In this document: positions 36,971-45,678 of the stretch, piece by piece | How the letters are laid out: every line of letters starts with the position of its first letter | Position numbering within the stretch: position 1 is the stretch's first letter | DNA from: Achromobacter insuavis | GTDB lineage: Bacteria > Pseudomonadota > Gammaproteobacteria > Burkholderiales > Burkholderiaceae_B | NCBI RefSeq assembly: GCF_902859645.1 | Contig: NZ_CADIJR010000006.1 | Location: 87,480 to 151,479, forward strand | Direction of reading: 5' to 3' | DNA length: 64,000 nt | Program-made: the position numbers and the translations under genes | The notes under the pieces: generated by a model | Database searches by the model: none | What the model was told of the DNA's origin: nothing | Seen by the model: the letters and a program-made list of their open reading frames with translations, nothing else

Positions 36971-37948
36971 ATGCAACGCTTTACCCTGAACGCGCTGCGC
37001 GGCCTGGCCGCGCTGGCGCTGGTCCATGGCGCCGCCGCGGCGCAGGCCGCCGGCTATCCGGCCAAGCCCATCGTGTTCATCGTGCCGTACACCGCCGGCG
37101 GCACCACCGACCTGGTGGCGCGCACGGCCGGCGCGAAGGTCGCCGAGAAGCTGGGCCAGCCGGTCATCGTCGAGAACCGTCCGGGCGCCGGCGGCAACAT
37201 CGGCATGGACGCCGTGGCCAAGGCCGCGCCGGATGGCTACACCATCGGCTTCGGCGCCATCTCCACCAATGCGCTGAACCCCTTCGTCTACCCGTCGATG
37301 CCGTTCGATCCGACCAAGGACTTCACCGGCATCAGCATGCTGGGCGCGTCCTCGGTGGTGCTGGAAACCGGCCCGTCGCTCAAGGTCGACAGCGTCAAGG
37401 ACCTGGTGGCCTATGCCAAGCAGCACGCCGGCACCGCCTTCGGCACGCCCGGCACCGGCACCTCGATGCACCTGGCTGGCGTCATGTTCGACCAGCTCAC
37501 CGGCGCCGGCATGCAGCACATCCCCTACAAGGGCAGCGCGCAGGCGCTGAACGACCTGCTGGGCGGCCACCTACCGATCATGTTCGACAACCTGCCGGCC
37601 TCGCTGCCGCACATCAAGTCGGGCAAGGTCCATGCGCTGGCGGTCACCGGCAGCAAGCGCGCGCCGGCCTTGCCGGACGTGCCGACGCTGGCCGAGCTCG
37701 GCTATGGCGGGGCGGTGGTGGATCCGTGGTTCGCGGTCTATGGCCCGGCCAAGCTGCCGCCGGAAATCACGGCCGCGCTGAGCGAAGCCTTCCAGGCGGC
37801 GCTGGCGATGCCGGACGTCAAGGACAAGCTGGAGCAGGCCGGTTTCATGCCCTATGGCTCGACGCCCGCCGAAGTCGAGCGCCTGACCCGCAGCCAGTAC
37901 GAGTCGTTCAAGGCGCTGTCGCAGAAGGTCAAGCTGTCGGCCGACTGA
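36971..37948 (+). CDS. Bug/TctC-family tripartite tricarboxylate receptor
   Basis: The 325-residue periplasmic receptor has a signal peptide (cut after AQA near residue 26) and the Bug fold: YPAKPIVFIVPYTAGGTTDL, then VIVENRPGAGGNIGMDAVAKA and FGTPGTGTSMHLAG. Bug receptors bind organic acids or amino acids. No tctAB membrane genes are close, which is common in this group, where many Bug genes are orphans. ATG 36971 has GGAGA upstream. A possible TATGAT -10 box lies near 36,926. Confidence 0.9.
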   Translation: MQRFTLNALRGLAALALVHGAAAAQAAGYPAKPIVFIVPYTAGGTTDLVARTAGAKVAEKLGQPVIVENRPGAGGNIGMDAVAKAAPDGYTIGFGAISTNALNPFVYPSMPFDPTKDFTGISMLGASSVVLETGPSLKVDSVKDLVAYAKQHAGTAFGTPGTGTSMHLAGVMFDQLTGAGMQHIPYKGSAQALNDLLGGHLPIMFDNLPASLPHIKSGKVHALAVTGSKRAPALPDVPTLAELGYGGAVVDPWFAVYGPAKLPPEITAALSEAFQAALAMPDVKDKLEQAGFMPYGSTPAEVERLTRSQYESFKALSQKVKLSAD

Positions 37949-37967
37949 GCGCCGCGCGGTCCGTGGA

Positions 37968-38744
37968 TCAGCGGCCGCGCTCGAACACCTGTTCGCGCTG
38001 CTCGGCCAGCGCTTCGCGCCGGATGAAGTCGCGCACGAAGTCGTCGGCCGGGTGGTGGTGCAGGTTGTAGGGCGTGTCCCACTGCGCGATGCGCCCGGCC
38101 GCCATCACGCCGATGCGGTCGGCGATGGCGAAGGCCTCGGCCTGGTTGTGCGTCACCAGGATGGCGGTGTGGCCGGTGGTCTTGAGAATCTCGCGCACCT
38201 CGAAGGCGAGGCGTTCGCGCGTGTCCACGTCCAGATTGGAAAACGGTTCGTCGAGCAGCAGCAGGTCGGGCGAGGGCGCCAGGGCCCGGGCCAGGGCCAC
38301 GCGCTGCTGCTGGCCGCCGGAGATTTCGTGCGGATAGCTGTTGGCGACGTGCGCCAGGCCGACCAGGGTCAGCATTTCCTCGACCCGGCGCGCGCGTTCG
38401 GCGCGCTCCAGGCGGCGCAGGCCGAAGGCCACGTTCTGCGCCACCGACAGGTGCGGGAACAGCGCGTAGTCCTGGAACATCATGCCGACGCGGCGCTTTT
38501 CCGGGGCAACCTGTTCGGTGGGCGAGGAGATGACCGTGCCGTCCAGCAGGATGCGGCCGGCGCGTACCGGCTCGAAGCCGGCGATGGCGCGCAGCACGGT
38601 GGTCTTGCCGCAGCCGGATTCGCCCAGCAGGCAGCCGATGTGGCCGGCCGGCAGGCCCAGCGTCAGGTCCTGCACCACGGGGCGCAGGCCCTTGGGCGTG
38701 TCGTACGCCAGCGAAAGATGATCGAGTTCGAGCAGATCGGGCAC
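37968..38744 (-). CDS. fbpC: Ferric-iron ABC transporter ATP-binding protein FbpC (short form)
   Basis: The 258-residue ATPase has intact motifs: Walker A GESGCGKTT, Q-loop MMFQDYALFPHLSV, signature ISGGQQQR, Walker B LLLLDEP and H-loop VTHNQ. It pairs with FbpB to import periplasmic ferric ion. It ends soon after the nucleotide-binding domain, without the C-terminal TOBE regulatory domain of about 90 residues found in most FbpC proteins. Translation probably starts at GTG 38744; a TTG at 38753 that overlaps the permease stop is the alternative. Confidence 0.88.
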   Translation of the reverse strand: MPDLLELDHLSLAYDTPKGLRPVVQDLTLGLPAGHIGCLLGESGCGKTTVLRAIAGFEPVRAGRILLDGTVISSPTEQVAPEKRRVGMMFQDYALFPHLSVAQNVAFGLRRLERAERARRVEEMLTLVGLAHVANSYPHEISGGQQQRVALARALAPSPDLLLLDEPFSNLDVDTRERLAFEVREILKTTGHTAILVTHNQAEAFAIADRIGVMAAGRIAQWDTPYNLHHHPADDFVRDFIRREALAEQREQVFERGR

Positions 38745-38749
38745 GATGT

Positions 38750-40420
38750 TCAATGTCCCATTTTCAGATTGGTGCGGGCCAGCAGGATGACGGGCAGCAG
38801 GCCGGCCAGCACGATCGCGAGCGCGGCGACCGCGCCTTCCTCGTAGGTGCCGCGGGCCGCTTCGGCATAGAGCCAGGTGGCGAGCGTGTCGAAATTCATG
38901 GGCCGCAGCAGCAGCGTGGCCGGCAGTTCCTTCATGGCGTCCACGAACACCAGCAGCGCGCTGGCCGCCAGCGCCGGGCGCAGCAGCGGCAGGTGGACGC
39001 GGCGCAGGGTGCCGGCCGAGCTTTCGCCCAGCAGGCGCGAGGCCTGCTCCAGCGACGGCGGGATGCGCGCCAGGCCGGCCTCGAGCGCGCCGGTGGAAAT
39101 GGCCAGGAAGCGGATGGCGTAGGCGCACACCAGCGCCGCCATCGAGCCCATCAGGAACAGACCGCTGCCGCCGAAGACCTTGGCCACGGCGGTGTCGATC
39201 CAGACGAACGGCGTCAGCAGGCCGATGGCCAGCACGGTGCCGGGCACGGCGTAGCCCAGGCTGGCGACGCGGGCGCAGGCGCGGCCCGGGTTGAAGCCGG
39301 CGCTCTCGCGCAGGGTGCGTCCGGCCCAGGTCACGATCAGGCCGCAGACCAGCGTCACGAGGGTGGCGCTGAACGCCACGATCAGCGTGTTGCTCAAGCC
39401 GTTGAGCAGTTGGCGGGAGACGCCGCCCACCATGTGCAGGCGCTTGTAGGTCTCGACGACCAGGTACAGCGCCGGGGCGATGAAGCCGATCAGCACCGGG
39501 ATCCAGCCCAGCACCGCCGCCAGCGCGGCGGCCGCGCCGCGCAGCCGGCGCGGCTGCATCGGCCGCATGCGTTGCGTGTTGGCGTAGCGCTGGCGCTTGC
39601 GGCCATGGCGCTCCAGCAGGATCAGGCCGATCACGATGGCCAGCATGGTCAGCGCGATCTGCGCCGCGCCGGCCAGGTCCGAGCGCGTGACCCAGGTGGT
39701 GTAGACCGACACGGTCAGCGTCTGCACGCCCAGGAATTCCGAGGCGCCGATGTCGTTCAGGGTTTCCAGCAGCGCCAGGCTGACGCCGACCACGATGGCC
39801 GGGCGCGCCAGCGGCAGCGCCACGCGGAAGAACACGCCGTAGCGGCCCGCGCCCAGCGTGCGCGCCGCTTCCAGCAGGCTGGCGGCCTGCGTCATGAACA
39901 TGACGCGGGTGCTGAGATAGACGTAGGGGTAGAGCACGAAGCCCAGCACGAAGATCGCGCCGTAGATCGAGCGCAGGTCCGGCAGCCGGAACTGGCGCGG
40001 GCTGTCATAGCCCAGCAGCGCGCGGATGGCGCTCTGGATCGGGCCGATCGGGTGCAGCAGGTCGAGATAGGCGAAGGCGATGATGTAGGTCGGCACCGCC
40101 AGCGGCAGCAGCAGCGCCCAGGTCAGGGCGCGCCGCGAGGGGAATTCGTAGGCCGTCACCAGCCAGGCCGAGCCGGTCCCCAGCAGCGTCACCAGCACGC
40201 CGACGCCGGCCAGCAGCGCGGCGGTGTTGGCCAGCGCCTGCGGCAGCACGTAGGTGGCCAGATGGCGCCAGTGCGACAGGTCGCCGCCCAGGGCCCACCA
40301 GACCAGGGTCAGCACCGGCGCCAGCACCGCCAGGCCGATGAGGGAGGCGCCAGCCAGCCAGCCGGCGCCGCGTTCAGCCCAGCGCAAACGCAGCGGCCGG
40401 GGCAGGGAATCTGTATGCAT
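38750..40420 (-). CDS. fbpB: Ferric-iron ABC transporter permease FbpB
   Basis: The 556-residue protein is a fused double permease with about twelve membrane segments. Each half has an ABC-docking EAA loop (LEAARTLGAGRYGVFFRVALP and LEQASRLLGESSAGTLRRVH). This is the FbpB/AfuB/SfuB layout. It forms the inner-membrane channel for ferric ion. The stop overlaps the ATPase start region, so fbpB and fbpC are coupled. Confidence 0.93.
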   Translation of the reverse strand: MHTDSLPRPLRLRWAERGAGWLAGASLIGLAVLAPVLTLVWWALGGDLSHWRHLATYVLPQALANTAALLAGVGVLVTLLGTGSAWLVTAYEFPSRRALTWALLLPLAVPTYIIAFAYLDLLHPIGPIQSAIRALLGYDSPRQFRLPDLRSIYGAIFVLGFVLYPYVYLSTRVMFMTQAASLLEAARTLGAGRYGVFFRVALPLARPAIVVGVSLALLETLNDIGASEFLGVQTLTVSVYTTWVTRSDLAGAAQIALTMLAIVIGLILLERHGRKRQRYANTQRMRPMQPRRLRGAAAALAAVLGWIPVLIGFIAPALYLVVETYKRLHMVGGVSRQLLNGLSNTLIVAFSATLVTLVCGLIVTWAGRTLRESAGFNPGRACARVASLGYAVPGTVLAIGLLTPFVWIDTAVAKVFGGSGLFLMGSMAALVCAYAIRFLAISTGALEAGLARIPPSLEQASRLLGESSAGTLRRVHLPLLRPALAASALLVFVDAMKELPATLLLRPMNFDTLATWLYAEAARGTYEEGAVAALAIVLAGLLPVILLARTNLKMGH

Positions 40421-40539
40421 GCTTCACAAGGGTTGCTGCGGGAAAGGCGCCACGCGGGCGGCGCCTATAGTAGCGTCAAGGCCTGCCGCCGCCCGTCCCG
40501 GGGGTTCCGGGCGAGCGGGGGCAGGCCTGAGTGCCGCGA

Positions 40540-40561
40540 GGCGGCGCCGGCGGGCGCCGCC
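40540..40561 (-). repeat. Hairpin between fbpA and fbpB
   Basis: GGCGGCGCC and GGCGCCGCC are exact arms around GGCG, 10 bp after the fbpA stop. Like the glnH-glnP hairpin it would favour message for the receptor over the membrane parts. Confidence 0.7.
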
Positions 40562-40571
40562 TGGCCGCGTT

Positions 40572-41615
40572 TTAGTTGTCGAAACCGACCTTGTCCACCA
40601 GCTCGCTGGCTTGCTTGCGGTACTTGGCGATCTCGGTCAGGGGCAGGGGATCGACCTTCAGTTCGCCGAAGCTGGCGATGACCGGGTCGAGCTTGACGCC
40701 CTTGCGCACCGGGTACTCGTAGTTGGCCTGCGCGTACAGCGCCTGGGCCGGCTCGGAGACCAGGTAGTCCAGCAGCTTGATGGCGTTGGCCTTGTTGGGC
40801 GCGTGGGCGGCCACGGCGGCGCCGCTGACGTTCACGTGGGTGCCGCCGCTCTTCTCGTTGGCGAAGGTCGGGCGGATCACCTTGATGGCGTCGCCCCATT
40901 TGCGGGCGTCGGTGCCGGCTTCGGCGTTCTTCATGTGGCCGACGTAATAGGCGTTGGCCAGGCCGATGTCGCAGATGCCGCCCAGGATGTCGCGGGCCAC
41001 GTCGCGGTCGCCGCCGGCGGCCTTGCGGGCCAGGTTGGCCTTGACGCCGCGCAGCCACTTCTCGGTGGCCTCGGCGCCGTCATGGGCGATCATGGAGGCG
41101 ACCATGGCGGTGTTGTAGGGGTGCTGGCCCGAGCGGATGCAGACCTTGCCCTTCCATTTCGGGTCGGCCAGGTCTTCGTAGCGGAAGGATTCCAGCTTCA
41201 GGTCCTTTTCGACGTACAGCACGCGGTCGCGCAGCGACAGGGCGTACCACTTGCCATCGGCGCCGCGCAGGTTGGCGGGGATGACCGATTCCAGCGTGGC
41301 CGACTTGACCGACTGCGTCACGCCGCCGTCCACCAGGTCCAGCAGGTTGCCGATGTCGACGGTCATCAGCACGTCGGCGGGCGACTTGGCGCCTTCGGCC
41401 TTGACGCGCTCGAGCAGGCCGTCCTTGACGAAGACGGTGTTGACCTTGATGCCGCTTTCCTTGGTGAAGGCGTCCAGCAGCGGCTGGATCAGCTTCGGTT
41501 CCCGGGTGGTGTAGAGGCTGACTTCCTCGGCCGCGTGGGCCGGGACGGCGAAGGCGGCGGCGCCGGCCAGGGCCAGGGCGCGCAGCAGGGTGGTCATTTG
41601 GGGACGCATGGACAT
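40572..41615 (-). CDS. fbpA: Ferric-iron periplasmic binding protein FbpA
   Basis: The 347-residue protein has a signal peptide (LLRALALAGAAAFAVPAHA) and the transferrin-like fold of FbpA (EEVSLYTTREPKLIQPLLDAF). The paired tyrosines that bind ferric ion appear in NAYYVGHMKNAE. GGAG lies nine bases before ATG 41615, which fixes the start. It is the first gene of fbpABC, and a Fur-like box lies 72 bp before its start, so iron repression is expected. It accepts iron from the TonB system in the outer membrane. Confidence 0.92.
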   Translation of the reverse strand: MSMRPQMTTLLRALALAGAAAFAVPAHAAEEVSLYTTREPKLIQPLLDAFTKESGIKVNTVFVKDGLLERVKAEGAKSPADVLMTVDIGNLLDLVDGGVTQSVKSATLESVIPANLRGADGKWYALSLRDRVLYVEKDLKLESFRYEDLADPKWKGKVCIRSGQHPYNTAMVASMIAHDGAEATEKWLRGVKANLARKAAGGDRDVARDILGGICDIGLANAYYVGHMKNAEAGTDARKWGDAIKVIRPTFANEKSGGTHVNVSGAAVAAHAPNKANAIKLLDYLVSEPAQALYAQANYEYPVRKGVKLDPVIASFGELKVDPLPLTEIAKYRKQASELVDKVGFDN

Positions 41616-41686
41616 AACGGGAACTCCGGCAAGGGTTGCGGCGGCCGGCGCGTAAACGCCGCCGCTGCTCAAAGCGGTCTGCTAAC

Positions 41687-41705
41687 GAAAATGATTATCA
41701 AGTCA
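41687..41705. promoter_or_regulatory. Fur-like box upstream of fbpA
   Basis: GAAAATGATTATCAAGTCA matches the E. coli 19-bp Fur consensus at 12 of 19 positions, including the core ATGATTATCA. It lies in the expected promoter of fbpA. Confidence 0.65.
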
Positions 41706-41803
41706 GAGCGGCACGATAACAGGAAGTTTTATCGTGTTCAACTAGATGTAAGACTGGCGCTAAGACCCTTGATCCCCATCAATACGGCATAAGCGTATTA
41801 CGG

Positions 41804-41822
41804 AATAATGAGAGCAATTATC
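41804..41822. promoter_or_regulatory. Second Fur-like box in the fbpA-fpr region
   Basis: On the minus strand GATAATTGCTCTCATTATT agrees with the Fur consensus at 13 of 19 positions, with complete outer hexamers. It is nearer to fpr and may control it, fbpA, or both. Confidence 0.55.
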
Positions 41823-41827
41823 ATCAA

Positions 41828-41846
41828 GTCCCTGTAGAATAGGGAC
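41828..41846. promoter_or_regulatory. GTCCCT dyad around a possible fpr -10 box
   Basis: GTCCCTGTAGAATAGGGAC has exact 6-bp arms around GTAGAAT, and TAGAAT could be the -10 box of fpr, so a regulator bound here would block its promoter. Confidence 0.4.
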
Positions 41847-41942
41847 AACCCTAATACCGGGCGCGTCTTTTGTGCGCCGCGGCGAACCCCAGCGGGGCAG
41901 GTTGGGCATGATGTCCTTTGTTCCGCGCTTACTAGATACGAC

Positions 41943-42719
41943 ATGGCTGCTTTCAATACCGAGCGTGTACTGAGCGTGCACCACTGGAACGACACCCTGT
42001 TCTCCTTCACCACCACGCGTGACGCGGCCCTGCGGTTCCACAACGGCCACTTCGTCATGATCGGCCTGGAAGTCGAAGGCAAGCCGCTGCTGCGGGCCTA
42101 CAGCATCGCCAGCGCCAACTACGAAGAAAACCTCGAATTCCTCAGCATCAAGGTGCAGAACGGTCCGCTGACCTCGCGCCTGCAGCACCTGAAGGAAGGC
42201 GACACCATCCTGGTCAGCCGCAAGCCGGTCGGCACCCTGGTGGTCGACGATCTCAAGCCGGGCAAGCACCTGTTCCTGTTCGGCACGGGCACCGGCCTGG
42301 CTCCCTTCATGAGCATCATCAAGGACCCGGACGTCTACGAACGTTTCGACAAGGTCATCCTGGTGCACGGCGTGCGCTGGGTCAGCGAACTTGCCTACGC
42401 CGACTTCATCGAAAACGAGCTGCCGAACAACGAGTTCTTCGGCGACGTGGTGCGCGACAAGCTGGTTTACTACCCGACCGTCACGCGCGAGCCGTTCCGC
42501 AACCAGGGCCGCATCACCGAGCTGATGGAAAACGGCAAGCTGTGCGCCGACATCGGCATTCCCCAGATCAACCCCGAAACCGATCGCGCCATGATCTGCG
42601 GCAGCCCGCACATGCTGGCCGACATCAGCGCCATGCTGGACAAGCGCGGCTTCGTGGTGTCGCCGGGCGTGGGCCAGCCGGGCGACTACGTGGTCGAGCG
42701 CGCCTTCGTCGACAAATAA
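41943..42719 (+). CDS. fpr: Ferredoxin-NADP reductase Fpr
   Basis: The 258-residue flavoenzyme moves electrons between NADPH and ferredoxin or flavodoxin. The FAD-binding segment LLRAYSIASANYEE, NAD(P)-binding FGTGTGLAPFMSIIKD and ICGSPHMLADISAML are conserved, and it ends in Fpr-type EERAFVDK-like tail (VERAFVDK). It can also release iron by reduction. It is divergent from fbpABC with shared Fur-like sites between, and followed by a strong terminator. Confidence 0.93.
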   Translation: MAAFNTERVLSVHHWNDTLFSFTTTRDAALRFHNGHFVMIGLEVEGKPLLRAYSIASANYEENLEFLSIKVQNGPLTSRLQHLKEGDTILVSRKPVGTLVVDDLKPGKHLFLFGTGTGLAPFMSIIKDPDVYERFDKVILVHGVRWVSELAYADFIENELPNNEFFGDVVRDKLVYYPTVTREPFRNQGRITELMENGKLCADIGIPQINPETDRAMICGSPHMLADISAMLDKRGFVVSPGVGQPGDYVVERAFVDK

Positions 42720-42740
42720 ATCGCGGTTCACCCGCGCCAG

Positions 42741-42776
42741 CAAAAAGCCCCGTCACGCATGCGACGGGGCTTTTTG
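42741..42776. terminator. Terminator after fpr
   Basis: CAAAAAGCCCCGTC and GACGGGGCTTTTTG are exact arms with an 8-base loop and a T run on the plus strand and an A run on the left, so it can stop both convergent genes. Confidence 0.93.
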
Positions 42777-42808
42777 TTTCTGGCGTCAGCGCGTTGAGCG
42801 GGTGGGCC

Positions 42809-43786
42809 TCATTCCGGCTGGATGCCGGCCTTCTTGATGATGTCGCCCCACTTCTTCGACTCGGCTTGCTGGAACTGCGCCAGTTCGTCCGGCGTGGAGC
42901 TGGCCGGGTCGGTGCCGGTCTGGGCGTAGAACTGCTTGGCCGGCGCGCTCTGCGTGGCCTTGACCAGCAGCTCGTTCAAGCGCTTGACCACGTCGGGCGG
43001 CGTGCCGGCCGGCGCATAGGCCGCGAACCAGTAGCCCATCTCGTAGCCCGGCACGCCGGACTCGGCGATGGTGGGCACGTCCGGCGCCAGCGGCGAGCGG
43101 GTCAGCCCGGTGACGCCCAGCGCGCGCAGCTTGCCCGACTTGACCTGCGGCAGGCCGGTGGCGGTGTCGGTGATCATCATGTCGATCTGGCCGCCGAGCA
43201 GGTCGGTGACGGCCAGCGGGTTGCTCTTGTAGGGCACGTGCAGCAGCTGCACCCCGGCCATCTGCTGCAGCAGCTCGCCGGCGATGCGGCTGCTGGAGCT
43301 GCCGCTGCCAAAACTCAGCTTGCCGGGCGACTGGCGCGCCTGCGCCAGGAAGTCGCCGACCGACTTGGCGGTCGAATTGGGGTTGACCACCATGATCTGG
43401 CCGCCCTTGCCGAGCAGCGAGATCGGCGCGTAGTCCTTGACCGGGTGGTAGGTCAGCGTCTTGTACAGGTGTTCGTTGGCGGCGTGGGTGGTGTTGGTGG
43501 TGATCAGCACCGTGTAGCCGTCGGGGGCGGCTCGGGCCGCGGTGGCGGCGCCGATCATGGCGCTGGCGCCGGGCTTGTTCTCGATCACCACGGCCTGGCC
43601 GGTCTGCTCGGTGACGCCCTGGCCGATGGCGCGGCCGATCTGGTCGGTGGCGCTGCCGGCGGCGAACGGCACGATGAAGGTGATCGGCTTGGCCGGAAAG
43701 GCGCCGGCCGTGCCGCCCTGGGCCAGGGCGGTCAGCGGCAAGGCCGCCAGCAGCAGGGCCAGCCGGCCCTTGAGGGTAAAGCGCAT
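42809..43786 (-). CDS. Bug/TctC-family tripartite tricarboxylate receptor
   Basis: The 325-residue periplasmic receptor has a signal peptide (MRFTLKGRLALLLAALPLTA) and typical blocks (FPAKPITFIVPFAAGSATDQ, VIENKPGASAMIGAATAARAA). It lies 53 bp after the small AtuA-associated gene on the same strand, so it is probably part of that operon and should bind the compound the operon uses. There is no nearby membrane component. Confidence 0.9.
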   Translation of the reverse strand: MRFTLKGRLALLLAALPLTALAQGGTAGAFPAKPITFIVPFAAGSATDQIGRAIGQGVTEQTGQAVVIENKPGASAMIGAATAARAAPDGYTVLITTNTTHAANEHLYKTLTYHPVKDYAPISLLGKGGQIMVVNPNSTAKSVGDFLAQARQSPGKLSFGSGSSSSRIAGELLQQMAGVQLLHVPYKSNPLAVTDLLGGQIDMMITDTATGLPQVKSGKLRALGVTGLTRSPLAPDVPTIAESGVPGYEMGYWFAAYAPAGTPPDVVKRLNELLVKATQSAPAKQFYAQTGTDPASSTPDELAQFQQAESKKWGDIIKKAGIQPE

Positions 43787-43839
43787 GGTGTGTCTCCTGT
43801 CGTGTGTTGTGTGTGTTGTTGTCGTGGGGGGCTGCGGGG

Positions 43840-44223
43840 TCAGGCGGGGGCGGGGTGGTCGCCCGGAATGTCGGGCAGACGGGCGGCCAGCGCGGGGCTG
43901 ACCTGGACCGTCATGTCCAGCAAGCGGAAGGACAGGCTCTTGCCGTGCGCGTCCAGGTTGAGGGCGTCGTTGACGCCGCCGTCCAGCACGCCTTCGAGCA
44001 CGAAGTTCATGGCGTGCAGGGTCGGCAGCAGGTAGCGGGTGACGCGGGCCGGCTGGCGGTAGGCGAACCAGGCGGCCACGCGCGCCTCGGTGACCTGCGC
44101 GGCCAGCGCCTCGTAGCATTCGGGGTCCCAGGCGATCAGGCTGAGATTGGAGGTGTCGCCCTTGTCGCCGGAGCGGCTGTGGCCCAGGCGGTACAGGGGG
44201 ACGGCTATCGACGGGGGGTTCAT
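43840..44223 (-). CDS. Small AtuA-associated protein
   Basis: The 127-residue protein starts MNPPSIAVPLYRLGHSRSGDKGDTSNLS, a pattern that recurs in small proteins (or C-terminal domains) that follow AtuA/DUF1446 proteins. Its start overlaps the AtuA-like stop by four bases, so the two are coupled and likely form a complex. It has no signal peptide. Biochemical role is not established. Confidence 0.8.
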   Translation of the reverse strand: MNPPSIAVPLYRLGHSRSGDKGDTSNLSLIAWDPECYEALAAQVTEARVAAWFAYRQPARVTRYLLPTLHAMNFVLEGVLDGGVNDALNLDAHGKSLSFRLLDMTVQVSPALAARLPDIPGDHPAPA

Positions 44224-45578
44224 TGCGGGATCTCGTCCAGGAAGCGCCAGCCGCTGTGGACGGCGTCGCGGGGGATGGTGCAGGACACCATGTTCAGGCG
44301 CGGGCGCAGCGCGGTGCGCACGCCGCCGCCGCCGGCCGGGCCGCAGGTGTAGAGCGCGGTGACTTCGCGCAGCACGCGCTCGGCCACGGCGCGGTCGGCG
44401 TGCTCGCCGGCGATCCGCAGCCGCACGTCGCGGGCGTGGCCGTCGGGGCGGCCCTGGCGCAGGGCGCCGGCGTCGTCGTCGAGGATGCTGAGGGCGCCGA
44501 TCAGGTCGGCGCGCAGGCGCAGCGCCGAGCCGAGGCGCTTTTGCACGATGTCGGCGGCCAGGCGGGCGCGCGCCTCGGCCTGCACGCCGGCGTAGGAAAT
44601 CTCGGCCTCGGCCAGCCAGCCGCCGCGATAGCAGACGTTGACCTTCAGTTCGGCGGGGCGGGCATGGCCGGTGATGCCGCGCACCGCGACGCGGTCGCCG
44701 CCCAGATCCTCGACCCGGGCCTGGCTCAGGTCGGCGATCACGTCGGGCGTCAGGTAGCGGGCGGGGTCGTGCACTTCGTACAGCAGTTGTTCCTTGACCG
44801 TGCGGGCGTCCACCATGCCGCCGGTGTCGGCGGCCTTGCCGATGACGAATTCGCCGTCGGCGTCGATCTCGGCGATGGGAAAGCCGGCGGCGTGCACGTC
44901 GGGCACTTCCTTCAGCCCGGGCACGCAGAAGTAGCCGCCGGTGACCTGCAGGCCGCATTCGAGCATGTGGCCGGCCATGGTGGCGCGGCCCAGCCGGGCC
45001 CAGTCGTCCCGATCCCAACCGAAATGCGCCAGCGCCGGACCCAGCGTCAGCGACGGGTCGGCGACGCGGCCGGCAACGACGATCTGCGCGCCGGCGGCCA
45101 GCGCCTCGGCGATCTCGGTGGCGCCCAGGTAGGCGGTGGCGCTGACCACATCGACGCCATCCAGCGCCGCGCCCAGGCGTTGCCGCAGCAGCTCGCGCTG
45201 GGCCGGCGCGTCGAGCGCGTCGCCATGGATCACGGCGATGCGCGGCGCGGGCAGGCCTTGCTGCGCGGCCAGTTCGGCGATGTGGCGGGCGGCGCCGACC
45301 GGGTTGGCGGCGCCGAAGTTGCTGACGATGGCGATGCCGTGGCGCAGGCAGTCGGCCAGGACCGGCGCCACCAGTTCGTCGAGCAGCGGCTCGTAGCCGC
45401 GGCGCGGGTCGTCGTTGCGCGCCAGTTGCGCCAGCGCCAGGGTGCGTTCGGCCAGCGTTTCGAAGATCAGCGTGCCGCCGCCCCGGGCGGCCAGCGTGCG
45501 CACCACGGCGGCGGCGCCGTCGCTGCGGTCGCCGGAAAAGCCGGAGGCGCAGCCGATGAGCAGGGGAGAGGAAGGCAT
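44220..45578 (-). CDS. AtuA-family protein (DUF1446)
   Basis: The 452-residue protein belongs to DUF1446, named for AtuA of acyclic terpene use in Pseudomonas. LLIGCASGFSGDRSDGAAAV, SNFGAANPVGAARHIAELA, AGRVADPSLTLGPALAHFGW and CGPAGGGGVRT are conserved blocks. No other atu genes (for example geranyl-CoA carboxylase) are present, so a terpene substrate is not supported here; the family also occurs in other acyl-CoA pathways. ATG 45578 is chosen since residues before it have no match. A divergent LysR gene likely controls the operon. Confidence 0.82.
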   Translation of the reverse strand: MPSSPLLIGCASGFSGDRSDGAAAVVRTLAARGGGTLIFETLAERTLALAQLARNDDPRRGYEPLLDELVAPVLADCLRHGIAIVSNFGAANPVGAARHIAELAAQQGLPAPRIAVIHGDALDAPAQRELLRQRLGAALDGVDVVSATAYLGATEIAEALAAGAQIVVAGRVADPSLTLGPALAHFGWDRDDWARLGRATMAGHMLECGLQVTGGYFCVPGLKEVPDVHAAGFPIAEIDADGEFVIGKAADTGGMVDARTVKEQLLYEVHDPARYLTPDVIADLSQARVEDLGGDRVAVRGITGHARPAELKVNVCYRGGWLAEAEISYAGVQAEARARLAADIVQKRLGSALRLRADLIGALSILDDDAGALRQGRPDGHARDVRLRIAGEHADRAVAERVLREVTALYTCGPAGGGGVRTALRPRLNMVSCTIPRDAVHSGWRFLDEIPQ

Positions 45579-45678
45579 AAGGGTCCAGGCAGGGCGCGTA
45601 AGGGAATCCGGAGCCACTATAGGCAGCGCTCGCTCATCAGTAAAATAGAAATATCGGATCAATTAATCCAGAAAAGCC

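Larger units (their letters stand above)
41616..41942. other. Divergent fbpA-fpr control region
   Basis: These 327 bp are A+T-rich and hold two Fur-like boxes (41,687 and 41,804) and a small inverted repeat at 41,828. Frames in it show no recognisable protein. Regulation of both genes by iron is likely. Confidence 0.7.
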
